From an uncultured Pelagibacteraceae bacterium (lineage in GTDB: Bacteria > Pseudomonadota > Alphaproteobacteria > Pelagibacterales > Pelagibacteraceae), in assembly GCA_902613755.1 (NCBI GenBank), contig CACMIH010000003.1, positions 1-64,000 on the forward strand: DNA of 64,000 nt, read 5' to 3'. The notes beneath the pieces are model-generated. The model made no database searches, had not been told where the DNA came from, and saw only the letters and a list, made by a program, of their open reading frames with translations. The position numbers and the translations under genes were made by a program. Below are positions 55,143 to 63,414 of the stretch, piece after piece. Numbering within the stretch: the first letter of the stretch is position 1; each line of letters starts with the position of its first letter.

Positions 55143-55403
55143 ATGTCAAATCAACAAAAACACTGGGAAAAAACCAGGGGATTGTTATTTATAACACTGG
55201 CAATCTGGTTTGTTTTCTCAATTGGCATCTTTCTCTTTGGAGCTGAAATGAACGAGGTCACAGGACCTTTCGGTTATCCGTGGACATACTGGTTTACATG
55301 TCAGGGATCTCTTGGTGCTTTCGTAATCCTAATTTTCTGGTTTGCGAATAGACAAGAAAAAATCGATGAAGAGTTCGGCTTTAGCGAAAGAGAGGACGAA
55401 TAA
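55143..55403 (+). CDS. DUF4212 sodium/substrate symporter small subunit
   Basis: An 86-residue membrane protein with two helices, QKHWEKTRGLLFITLAIWF and FGYPWTYWFTCQGSLGAFVILIFWFANRQ, the DUF4212 pattern. Such genes accompany a large SSS-family symporter, which follows here with a one-base overlap. A good AGAGAGG site precedes the ATG. Codon use is less AT-biased than in most neighbours, consistent with high expression. Confidence 0.9.
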   Translation: MSNQQKHWEKTRGLLFITLAIWFVFSIGIFLFGAEMNEVTGPFGYPWTYWFTCQGSLGAFVILIFWFANRQEKIDEEFGFSEREDE

Positions 55404-57214
55404 TGAAAGGTAATTTCATAGATAATTTGCCAAAGGTTTATGGAATCTATACTGGAGGATTTATAGGTTTCATAATCATCATGGCAATTGCTGAACAGAT
55501 GGGTATGACAGCTAAAGCAATTGGTATCGCTTTCGTTGCATTTACTGTATTCATCTATGCATTAATCGGTTGGCTATCAAGAACAGCCCAAGCAGATGCA
55601 TATTACGTAGCTGGAAGGCAAGTACCTACAGTCTTCAACGGAATGGCGACTGCAGCAGACTGGATGTCTGGTGCTTCATTCGTTGCAATGGCGGGTGGTA
55701 TTTACTTTAAAGGTTATGGTTATATGGCACTACTTGTAGGTTGGACTGGTGGTTACGTGCTTGTTGCATCTTTGTTAGCACCATACTTAAGAAAATTTGG
55801 CTGTTATACAGTTCCAGATTTTATAGGTACTAGATACGGTGGTAATTTAGCTAGATTTAGCGCAGTGGTAGTTTTAACTGTTGCTTCATTTACTTATGTG
55901 ACTGCACAAATTAACGCTACAGGTACTATTGCATCTGTTGCACTAGATATCCCATTCCAATACGCAGTTTATGTTGGACTAATAAGTATTTTATTATGTT
56001 CAATGTTAGGTGGTATGAGGGGGGTAACTTGGACACAGGTTGCACAATATATCGTACTAATTATAGCTTACCTACTTCCGGTATTCTGGATCAGTAACAA
56101 AATGGGTGCGGGTTTCTTTCCTCACTTCATGTTAGCTGACGAGGTAGCTAGAATTGGAGAATTAGAGCAACAGTTTGGTTTTGTTAAAAACGCAGCTGCT
56201 GATCTAAAATCAGTACCTAAAGGCTTAGCAGGAATAACTAAAGCTCACTCTGCAGTTAACGCTACACCTTGGGCATTTATTTCATTAGCACTAGCGATGA
56301 TGATGGGAACAGCTTCATTACCGCACGTGATGATGAGATACTTTACTACTCCAAGTGTAAAAGCAGCTAGAAAATCAGTAGGTTGGTCATTATTCTTTAT
56401 CTTCCTACTTTATTCTTCTGCTCCAATGTTAGCTACATTATCTAAGTTATCATTGATCGACCCGAATTTACCAACAGGTATTATCGGTAAGACATTTGCA
56501 GAAGTGGAAGCGATAGATTGGTACCAAAACTGGAACCAAGCAAACCTAATGTTTATCAGCGACTTTAACGGAAATGGAACTCTTGAATTGAATGAGTTCT
56601 TCATGGGTGGTAAAGCCGTTGTATTAGCAACTCCAGAGATAGCTGGATTACCTTATGTAATTTCAGGTCTAGTTGCTGCAGGAGGTATGGCAGCTGCCAT
56701 GTCTACTGCTGATGGTTTGATTCTAGCAATTGCAAACGCTATATCACATGATGTCTACTATAAGATCATTGATCCAAAAGCGGAAACTGCAAAAAGACTA
56801 CTTGTTGCAAGGGTATTACTTGTAGTAATTGGTTTTGCTGGAGCAACTATTGCGGCAATGGAGATTCAAGGAATCTTAGGTTCAGTTATCTGGGCTTTTG
56901 ATTTTGCGATGTCTGGATTGTTCTTCCCACTTGTACTTGGTGTATGGTGGAAGAGAGCTAATAGACAAGGTGCGATTGCTGGTATGCTAGGTGGTCTAGC
57001 CGCCGGTGCTTGGTACTTAGTTTGGGTACGAACTGGTGGAAGTGGATTCCTAGGAATTACACAGTTAACATTTGGTATCTTCGGATCAGCTGTTAGTTTA
57101 GTTTTAATGGTAGTAGTTAGTTTAATGACTGCAGAACCAGATAAAGCTACTCAAAAAATGGTTGATGACGTACGTGTACCGAGTGGTAAATCAATTCTTG
57201 GTAGATCACACTAA
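55403..57214 (+). CDS. SSS-family sodium:solute symporter (acetate/cation symporter type)
   Basis: A 603-residue, about 13-helix sodium-coupled symporter. Family landmarks include AYYVAGRQVPTVFNGMATAADWMSGASF, GCYTVPDFIGTRYGG, ASLPHVMMRYFTTPS and AAAMSTADGLILAIANAISHD. This is the VC_2705/ActP-like group that pairs with DUF4212 proteins. With acs next door, uptake of acetate or another short-chain acid is the best guess. The gene is visibly more GC-rich than its neighbours. Confidence 0.92.
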   Translation: MKGNFIDNLPKVYGIYTGGFIGFIIIMAIAEQMGMTAKAIGIAFVAFTVFIYALIGWLSRTAQADAYYVAGRQVPTVFNGMATAADWMSGASFVAMAGGIYFKGYGYMALLVGWTGGYVLVASLLAPYLRKFGCYTVPDFIGTRYGGNLARFSAVVVLTVASFTYVTAQINATGTIASVALDIPFQYAVYVGLISILLCSMLGGMRGVTWTQVAQYIVLIIAYLLPVFWISNKMGAGFFPHFMLADEVARIGELEQQFGFVKNAAADLKSVPKGLAGITKAHSAVNATPWAFISLALAMMMGTASLPHVMMRYFTTPSVKAARKSVGWSLFFIFLLYSSAPMLATLSKLSLIDPNLPTGIIGKTFAEVEAIDWYQNWNQANLMFISDFNGNGTLELNEFFMGGKAVVLATPEIAGLPYVISGLVAAGGMAAAMSTADGLILAIANAISHDVYYKIIDPKAETAKRLLVARVLLVVIGFAGATIAAMEIQGILGSVIWAFDFAMSGLFFPLVLGVWWKRANRQGAIAGMLGGLAAGAWYLVWVRTGGSGFLGITQLTFGIFGSAVSLVLMVVVSLMTAEPDKATQKMVDDVRVPSGKSILGRSH

Positions 57215-57224
57215 ATAATCTTTT

Positions 57225-57251
57225 AAAGGGGCGATTAATTTCGCCCCTTTT
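57225..57251 (+). terminator. Intrinsic terminator after the symporter operon
   Basis: A perfect 10-bp stem (AAAGGGGCGA 57225-57234 with TCGCCCCTTT 57241-57250), loop TTAATT, followed by TTATTT. It lies 11 bases after the symporter stop. Confidence 0.92.
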
Positions 57252-57282
57252 ATTTCAATACATTTTCCAATATAAATTTTAA

Positions 57283-57633
57283 ATGTCGGCAAATTTCCAT
57301 CCTTTAATATATTTTATCGATTATTTGCTTGGGATTATAATGTGGACTCTAATTGGAAGAGTAGCGATGAATATTTTTCAAAGAGAAGACTCACAGTTTT
57401 TTTTCATGAGAGTATTTGTAAAATATACCAACCCTTTAATTAAATTATTTAAACCAATTACACCTTCATTTATTGTTGGGCCATTAGTGCCCTTATATGT
57501 TGCTTGGTTCTTTTACATGATCAGATTTTATTTAATGCCTTGGATCTTAGGCTATTCAGTAATGGGGATGTTGTCTTTTCCTTTGGAGAGTGAAATTTCT
57601 AGACAAATTTATCAATTTTTTAATTCATTTTAA
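57283..57633 (+). CDS. YggT-like membrane protein
   Basis: The 116-residue protein has an N-terminal helix (YFIDYLLGIIMWTLIGRVAMN), the segment VKYTNPLIKLFKPITPSFIVGP that parallels the YggT TEPFLxPIRR region, and further hydrophobic helices. It is probably a divergent YggT-family protein. It lies between the symporter terminator and rpe. Confidence 0.7.
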   Translation: MSANFHPLIYFIDYLLGIIMWTLIGRVAMNIFQREDSQFFFMRVFVKYTNPLIKLFKPITPSFIVGPLVPLYVAWFFYMIRFYLMPWILGYSVMGMLSFPLESEISRQIYQFFNSF

Positions 57634-57666
57634 TTTTTAAAATTGATACTAGTTATCTAGCAGTCA

Positions 57667-58326
57667 ATGAAAAATATACAAATTTCTCCATCAATTCTTT
57701 CCGCTGATTTTAGTCAGTTAGGAACAGAAATAAAAAGACTTGAAGAAGGTGGAGCTGATATGATCCATGTGGATGTGATGGATGGTCATTTTGTTCCTAA
57801 TTTAACAATAGGTCCTCCTGTAATTAAGGCTCTACGAAAACATTGTTCATTAAAATTCGATGTTCATCTTATGATTTCACCGGTTCATAAATACATAGAA
57901 GCTTACGCTGATGCTGGTGCAGATATAATTACTATTCATCCTGAGGCGACTGATAATTTAGAAAGTTCAATAAAAAAAATAAAAGAAAAAAATAAAAAAG
58001 TTGGAGTTTCACTCAATCCTGAATCTAAAATTGATTTAATATTTAATTTATTAAATCAAATAGATTTAGTTTTAATTATGAGTGTAAATCCTGGGTTTGG
58101 AGGTCAAAAATTTATGCCAGAAGTTTTAAATAAAATTAAAGATCTAAAAAAAATAAGAGAACAAAAAAAGATGAATTTTGATATAGAAATTGATGGTGGG
58201 ATAAATTTTGATAACTGCAAAAGTGCAATTGATGCTGGTGCAAATATTCTTGTTTCGGGTACTACAGTATTCAAAAGTAATAATGGAGATATAAAGAAAA
58301 ATATTAATTTATTAAAATTAAAATAA
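57667..58326 (+). CDS. rpe: Ribulose-phosphate 3-epimerase
   Basis: A 219-residue TIM-barrel metalloenzyme of the pentose phosphate pathway: ISPSILSADFSQL, VDVMDGHFVPNLTIGP, FDVHLMI, SVNPGFGGQKF, EIDGGIN. The length is standard and it is followed 4 bases later by the heparinase-like gene. The rpe-heparinase-purH order recurs in alphaproteobacteria. Confidence 0.97.
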   Translation: MKNIQISPSILSADFSQLGTEIKRLEEGGADMIHVDVMDGHFVPNLTIGPPVIKALRKHCSLKFDVHLMISPVHKYIEAYADAGADIITIHPEATDNLESSIKKIKEKNKKVGVSLNPESKIDLIFNLLNQIDLVLIMSVNPGFGGQKFMPEVLNKIKDLKKIREQKKMNFDIEIDGGINFDNCKSAIDAGANILVSGTTVFKSNNGDIKKNINLLKLK

Positions 58327-58330
58327 GTTA

Positions 58331-59959
58331 ATGATTAACGCAAATTCCTTAGGCATTTTAGGTAAATTTTATTTAAATATAAAAGAAAGTTTCAAGTCTA
58401 TTTATCAAAATTCAAATTTTTACGATAAAAAAATATCCAAAACTTTCGAAAATAATTTTGAATATAAGCCAAGTCCCCATTTACTTTCTTCTATAATTAA
58501 ATATCAGAACAAAAAATATAAAATTGAAGATTTTGCTATTGAGGCAATATGGCAAAATAATTTAAGCCAAAAAGATTATGAAAAATTAAATAATTTTTTT
58601 TGGTTTTTTAGCTTAGACTTAAGATCTTCCAAAAAAACTACGCAAACAGTTATAAAAAACTGGATTTCAAATAATAGTAAATATCAAAAAAGAAGTTGGG
58701 AATTTGATTTAACAGCTAAAAGAATTATTTCATGGTTATCAAATCACCAGCTCACTTATGAAGATAGTGGACCGGAATATAGATCTAATTTTAATCATAT
58801 TATCCAAAAACAAACTAACCATTTGTTAAACGAAATAAAAAATTCAAAAGAAGTTGAAAATAAAATGATTGGATGTGCGGCGATTATTTTGACAGGATTA
58901 TCTTACGAAAATGAAAAACAATATCTTGATAACGGGTTAAATTTATTAAAAAATATTATTAAATCTTCGATCGATAACCAAGGTTTTCCAAAATCAAGAA
59001 ATATTAGACAATTAATATTTTATTTAAAATACTTTATAATTATTAGGGAGTGGTTTAGAGAATCTCAGAGTTTAATCCCAGAATATATTGATGAAACCAT
59101 TTATTATTTAGGGTCAAGTTATGCTTTTATATGGCAAAATATAAAGCAAGATATTTTTTTTAATGGTAATTATTCTTCAGAAAATAAAGAATTTGACCAA
59201 TATTTAAAAAGGTTTGGTTATACTTTTAAAAATCAAATTAACGAACTTGGTGGATATGCAATACTTAAAAATAAAAAAATAATTCTTGCTGCTGATATTG
59301 GTTCTAGCCCTAATAAAATTTTTTCTAATGACTATCAAGCAGGAGCTTTATCCTTTGAAATTTTTTCAAATGATAAAAAATTAGTTTCAAATGCTGGTTA
59401 CTATCCTGATAGAAATAATAAGTTTAATAAATTATCAAGAAGCACTGCTTTGCACTGTGCTTTAACAATTGAAGATTACTCATCATGTAATTTTGCAAAA
59501 GATAAAAATAAATTATTTATTAATAAAGGTTTAAAAGTTTCAAACAAAAATATAGTTTTTGAAAATAATTATTGGAAAATATCTGGTACACACGATGGAT
59601 ACTTAATAAAATTTGGAACAAGTTATGAACGGGAAATTGAATTTTACCCACAGAATATGAAATTTATTGGATACGATAAATTATTTAGAAAGGCACCAAA
59701 TAAAGAAATTAAATTTGATATTAGATTTCATCTTGATCCAAGCTCAAAAGTAATGAAAACACAAGATAACAAATCTATACTAATTGAAATAGATGAAGAA
59801 GGTTGGAAATTTAGTTGTGATAACTATGATATTAATATTGATAATAGTTTATATTTCGGTAATAAAAATTTATATAAAGAAAATCAAAATATTTTCATCT
59901 CAGGCATGAACAATGAAAAAGAGCAGATAATTAAGTGGGAGATCAGTAAACTAAAATGA
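58331..59959 (+). CDS. Heparinase II/III family protein
   Basis: The 542-residue protein has an alpha-helical toroid in the N-terminal half (NWISNNSKYQKRSWEFDLTAKRIISWLSNH) and a C-terminal beta-sandwich with QAGALSFEIF, ALHCALTIEDYSSCNF and SGTHDGYLIKFGTSYERE. This is the heparinase II/III-like layout. No signal peptide is evident. The real substrate is unknown, since such genes beside purH are widespread in alphaproteobacteria without known polysaccharide catabolism. It overlaps purH by 4 bases. Confidence 0.85.
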   Translation: MINANSLGILGKFYLNIKESFKSIYQNSNFYDKKISKTFENNFEYKPSPHLLSSIIKYQNKKYKIEDFAIEAIWQNNLSQKDYEKLNNFFWFFSLDLRSSKKTTQTVIKNWISNNSKYQKRSWEFDLTAKRIISWLSNHQLTYEDSGPEYRSNFNHIIQKQTNHLLNEIKNSKEVENKMIGCAAIILTGLSYENEKQYLDNGLNLLKNIIKSSIDNQGFPKSRNIRQLIFYLKYFIIIREWFRESQSLIPEYIDETIYYLGSSYAFIWQNIKQDIFFNGNYSSENKEFDQYLKRFGYTFKNQINELGGYAILKNKKIILAADIGSSPNKIFSNDYQAGALSFEIFSNDKKLVSNAGYYPDRNNKFNKLSRSTALHCALTIEDYSSCNFAKDKNKLFINKGLKVSNKNIVFENNYWKISGTHDGYLIKFGTSYEREIEFYPQNMKFIGYDKLFRKAPNKEIKFDIRFHLDPSSKVMKTQDNKSILIEIDEEGWKFSCDNYDINIDNSLYFGNKNLYKENQNIFISGMNNEKEQIIKWEISKLK

Positions 59960-61494
59960 AGAAAAAAATCAAAACAGCTCTTATTTCTATATCTGATAAA
60001 AAAAAACTTATTCCACTATTAAATATCTTAAAAAAGAATAAAATAAAAATAATTAGCTCGGGTGGCACTTATAAGGAAATTAAAAGATTAAAATTTAAAT
60101 GTTTAGAGGTATCTGAATTTACTAATTCCCCTGAAATTTTGGGGGGAAGAGTTAAAACGCTTCATCCAAAAATTCACGCAGGAATTTTAAATAAAAGAGA
60201 TAAAAAATCTCACTTAAAAGATCTAAAAGATAATGATTTCGAGAATATTGATTTGGTTATTGTTAATTTTTATCCATTTGAAAAAATTCTTAAAAAAACA
60301 AACAATCATAAAAAAATTATAGAAAATATAGATGTTGGTGGTCCAACCATGGTTAGATCTGCAGCAAAAAATTATAATGATGTAGCCGTAATAACATCCA
60401 CGAACCAGTATGAGGAATTAATTCATGAACTAAAAAAATTTAAAGGATCTACCACTTTAAATTTTAGAGAAAGACTATCTAGAATAGCTTTTGCTGAGAC
60501 TGCTTATTACGATTCTGTAATTTCAAACTATTTTAACAAGAAAACAAATACTATTTTCCCTAAAAAAAAAATTTTTCATGGAAATCTGATTGAGCAGCTT
60601 AGATATGGAGAAAATCCTCATCAACAAAGTGCGATATATTCAACTAGCTCAAGTTCGAATTTAAAACAAATTCATGGAAAACAACTTAGTTATAATAATT
60701 ATAATGACATATTTACTGCTCTTACTATTTCTAAATCTTTACCAAAAAGTAAAGGAACTGTAATAGTAAAACATGCAAATCCTTGCGGTGTTTCTTCTAA
60801 AAGCAATCATTTAGAAAGCTATAAGTCTGCTCTTTTATGTGATCCTGTGAGTGCTTTTGGCGGTATAGTTTCTTGTAATTTTAAAGTTACTAAAAATTTA
60901 GCTATAGAATTAAATAAATTATTTTTGGAAGTGATAATTGCAAATGGATTTGATAATAGTGCTATCAAAATATTAAAAACAAAAAAAAACTTAAGATTAA
61001 TCGATGGAACAAATTATGTATCAGAAGAACTTCTTAAGTTTGTATCATCTAATAAAGATATAATGGTACAATCAGATGATTTGGGTTTATTTTCAAACAA
61101 AAATTTTAAAATTGTGTCAAAACGAAAACCAACATCAAAACAACTTAAAGATCTTATTTTTGCTTTTAATGTATGCAGATATGTTAAGTCCAACGCAATA
61201 GTATTAGCGTCTAATGGATCTACGGTTGGTATTGGGTCTGGTCAACCAAGTAGATTGGATAGTTGTCAAATAGCAATCGATAAAATGAAAAAATTCAACA
61301 TAATTAGTGATAATTTAGTTGCTGCTTCTGATGCATTTTTTCCTTTTGTAGATGGCATTGAAAAATTAATCCAATCTGGAGTCAAAGCAGTAATTCAACC
61401 ATCAGGATCAATAAGGGATAAAGAGATAATTAAATTTGCAAATGAAACTGATACAGTGCTACTTTTTTCGAAAACAAGACACTTTAGGCATTAA
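59956..61494 (+). CDS. purH: Bifunctional AICAR transformylase/IMP cyclohydrolase
   Basis: A 512-residue enzyme for the last two steps of IMP synthesis. The N-terminal MGS-like domain has ISSGGTYKEI, GGRVKTLHPKIHAGIL and NIDVGGPTMVRSAAKN. The transformylase half has LRYGENPHQQSAIY and VIVKHANPCGV. The length is normal. The stop overlaps the convergent dehydratase gene by 11 bases. Confidence 0.97.
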   Translation: MKKKIKTALISISDKKKLIPLLNILKKNKIKIISSGGTYKEIKRLKFKCLEVSEFTNSPEILGGRVKTLHPKIHAGILNKRDKKSHLKDLKDNDFENIDLVIVNFYPFEKILKKTNNHKKIIENIDVGGPTMVRSAAKNYNDVAVITSTNQYEELIHELKKFKGSTTLNFRERLSRIAFAETAYYDSVISNYFNKKTNTIFPKKKIFHGNLIEQLRYGENPHQQSAIYSTSSSSNLKQIHGKQLSYNNYNDIFTALTISKSLPKSKGTVIVKHANPCGVSSKSNHLESYKSALLCDPVSAFGGIVSCNFKVTKNLAIELNKLFLEVIIANGFDNSAIKILKTKKNLRLIDGTNYVSEELLKFVSSNKDIMVQSDDLGLFSNKNFKIVSKRKPTSKQLKDLIFAFNVCRYVKSNAIVLASNGSTVGIGSGQPSRLDSCQIAIDKMKKFNIISDNLVAASDAFFPFVDGIEKLIQSGVKAVIQPSGSIRDKEIIKFANETDTVLLFSKTRHFRH

Positions 61495-61828
61495 TAATTT
61501 TATCTATTTTTGCAGCAAGAATGAAATCGCTTTCTGCTAAACCTTTAATTGCGTGAGTAAATATTTTTATTCTTGCATAACCCCATCCAAACCAGAGGTC
61601 AGGATGATGCCCTTCAATTTCGGCAATTTCTCCAACTTTGTTTACAAATTCTTGACTTTGTAAAAAATTTTCAAATTTAAAACTTTTGATTAAGTGAAAT
61701 CCATCAATTTTATCTTCTAAAACTTCCCAACCATCAATTTTTTTTAAATAAGTGTGAATTTCTTCTATATTAAATGGAGGAATGTTACCTTCGCAAGGTA
61801 TACATTTCTTGTTTGCTAAATCACTCAT
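61484..61828 (-). CDS. 4a-hydroxytetrahydrobiopterin dehydratase (PCD/DCoH family)
   Basis: A 114-residue pterin-4a-carbinolamine dehydratase. The active-site pair is in IEGHHPDLWFGWGYARIKIFTH, with the later histidine and KGL. The start is the ATG at 61828 (MSDLANKKCIPC); the longer open frame runs into tRNA-Gly and is not coding. Related proteins recycle pterin cofactors or act as RubisCO-linked alpha-carboxysome proteins; the former applies more broadly. Confidence 0.93.
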   Translation of the reverse strand: MSDLANKKCIPCEGNIPPFNIEEIHTYLKKIDGWEVLEDKIDGFHLIKSFKFENFLQSQEFVNKVGEIAEIEGHHPDLWFGWGYARIKIFTHAIKGLAESDFILAAKIDKIINA

Positions 61829-61843
61829 AAATATCCCTATAAA

Positions 61844-61918
61844 TGGAGCGGGCAAAGGGGGTCGAACCCTCGACCTTCTCGTTGGCAACGAGACGCTCTA
61901 CCACTGAGCTATGCCCGC
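61844..61918 (-). tRNA. tRNA-Gly (anticodon GCC)
   Basis: A minus-strand cloverleaf of 75 bases including an encoded CCA. The acceptor stem pairs GCGGGCA with TGCCCGC, the D-arm contains AGCTCAGTGGTAGAGC, the anticodon stem is TCTCG/CGAGA around TTGCCAA (anticodon GCC), and the T-arm is GAGGGTTCGACCCCC. The discriminator is T. Confidence 0.97.
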
Positions 61919-61935
61919 TTGTTCTAATAGTGTTT

Positions 61936-61964
61936 AAAATAGCGACTTTTTAATTATTAAGCAA
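61936..61964 (-). promoter_or_regulatory. Likely promoter of tRNA-Gly
   Basis: On the minus strand a TTGCTT (61964-61959) is followed after 17 bases by TATTTT (61941-61936), a near-consensus pair whose start site would lie about 10 bases before the tRNA. In such AT-rich sequence, chance matches are possible. Confidence 0.45.
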
Positions 61965-62088
61965 GAGGCATTTTGATAATATTTAATTCAATGATCTTAT
62001 ATAAATTTAGTAAATTTTTATAAATAAAGTCTAATAAAAAATTATATTAACTCTAGAATATTTTTTTTTTATAAGTCAGAAAGCTAAA

Positions 62089-63414
62089 ATGGATAAATTT
62101 ATTAATTCTTATCAGATTCAAGAAATCTTAAATTTAATAAACCAGAAAAAATTTGACGACGCTATTAATAAAATTGAAAAATTATCAATTGAATTACCAA
62201 ATAATAAAATACTAAATAAATTATTAGCCTCAACTTATTTCAATAAAATGGATTGGCATAATTCAATAAAGTATCATGAAAAAATATTATTTGATGAAAA
62301 AGACAAGTATAAAATATTTACAAACATTGGTTATGCGTATTTTAAATTAGGTAAAATTAATCAATCAATTGATGCTTATGAAAATTCTATTAAAGATAAT
62401 TCTAATTTTGAATTGGCATATAATAACCTAGCAATCGCATATATAGAAATAGGGCAGTATGAAAAAGCTTATGATGTTCTTTCTAAAATAATAAAATTAA
62501 ATAAAAATAATTACTTCGCTCAAAAAAATCTCATTTATCTTCTAAATTTTATTAATCCAAAAAAAAATAATGAAGAAGATAATTTTCTTTTAGAAATAAA
62601 TAGTAAAATAAAATATTTGACGAATAATTTAAATTTAAATGATTTATATAAAGTTAGTAATTTAAAAAAAATATTTTTAAATAGTGAAAAAGAAATTAAG
62701 AAATATTATAAAGATTTAATTTTTGAAGAAACCCAAATCTATAGAAAAAACAAAACAGACTTAAATTGTAAAAGACATTTTCAAGTCTTTAATAAATTTA
62801 ATATTATACCTAAATTTTGCTTTTCTTGTTATAAAGTACAAATTAATTTAAATAACGTTTTAGATTTAATAAAATTATATTTTTTATTTGATTATATCAG
62901 TTTAGAAAATAATAATATAAGAAAATGCTTGGTAGAACTAAGAAAAAATGTAAATGGTAATTACAAAGGCTATATATACTGCAGAGAATTAGCCGAAGCA
63001 AAAAAAATTGAAGAACAGTTAAATAATCTAATTAAACAGGAATTTAAAAATTATAAAATTGAGATAAAACATGGTTGTACAGAATTTTATAAGTCTTTTC
63101 CTAAGTTCAATAATATCAACATGCATGGAAAACAAGATATCGAATATGATGAAAAATGGGCAGAAAAAGAAAATATTATAGATAATTTAGAACCTTTAAG
63201 ATCAGATTTAGATAAAAAAGTTTTAATTGAAAGTGTTAAAGGAATAAACTTGGCGGATATTTTAATTATTAAGAATTGGTTAGTATATGCCAGTATTATA
63301 GGAGATGAGAGCTATAAAAAAATTTATCCTAATGAACTTCACAAAACGTTTTTAAATGATATTTTGCTAGATCAATTAAGTTTTAGAAAAAATAATCAAA
63401 AACAAACTATTTAA
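62089..63414 (+). CDS. TPR repeat protein with a conserved C-terminal domain of unknown function
   Basis: A 441-residue protein. Four TPR motifs run from about residue 15 to 165 (for example KYKIFTNIGYAYFKLGKINQS and FELAYNNLAIAYIEIGQYEKA). The C-terminal half contains FCFSCYKVQINLNNVLDL, RKCLVELRKNVNGNYKGYIYC and KIEIKHGCTEF, a pattern I recall from TPR proteins of marine cyanobacteria and SAR11, of unknown function. It is more AT-rich than the core region. It is convergent with a sulfotransferase gene (8-base overlap). Confidence 0.75.
   Translation: MDKFINSYQIQEILNLINQKKFDDAINKIEKLSIELPNNKILNKLLASTYFNKMDWHNSIKYHEKILFDEKDKYKIFTNIGYAYFKLGKINQSIDAYENSIKDNSNFELAYNNLAIAYIEIGQYEKAYDVLSKIIKLNKNNYFAQKNLIYLLNFINPKKNNEEDNFLLEINSKIKYLTNNLNLNDLYKVSNLKKIFLNSEKEIKKYYKDLIFEETQIYRKNKTDLNCKRHFQVFNKFNIIPKFCFSCYKVQINLNNVLDLIKLYFLFDYISLENNNIRKCLVELRKNVNGNYKGYIYCRELAEAKKIEEQLNNLIKQEFKNYKIEIKHGCTEFYKSFPKFNNINMHGKQDIEYDEKWAEKENIIDNLEPLRSDLDKKVLIESVKGINLADILIIKNWLVYASIIGDESYKKIYPNELHKTFLNDILLDQLSFRKNNQKQTI

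Noticed and set aside
61829-61888. Longer start for the pterin dehydratase
   Set aside because: The extra codons run through the tRNA-Gly gene; the ATG at 61828 gives the normal family length.
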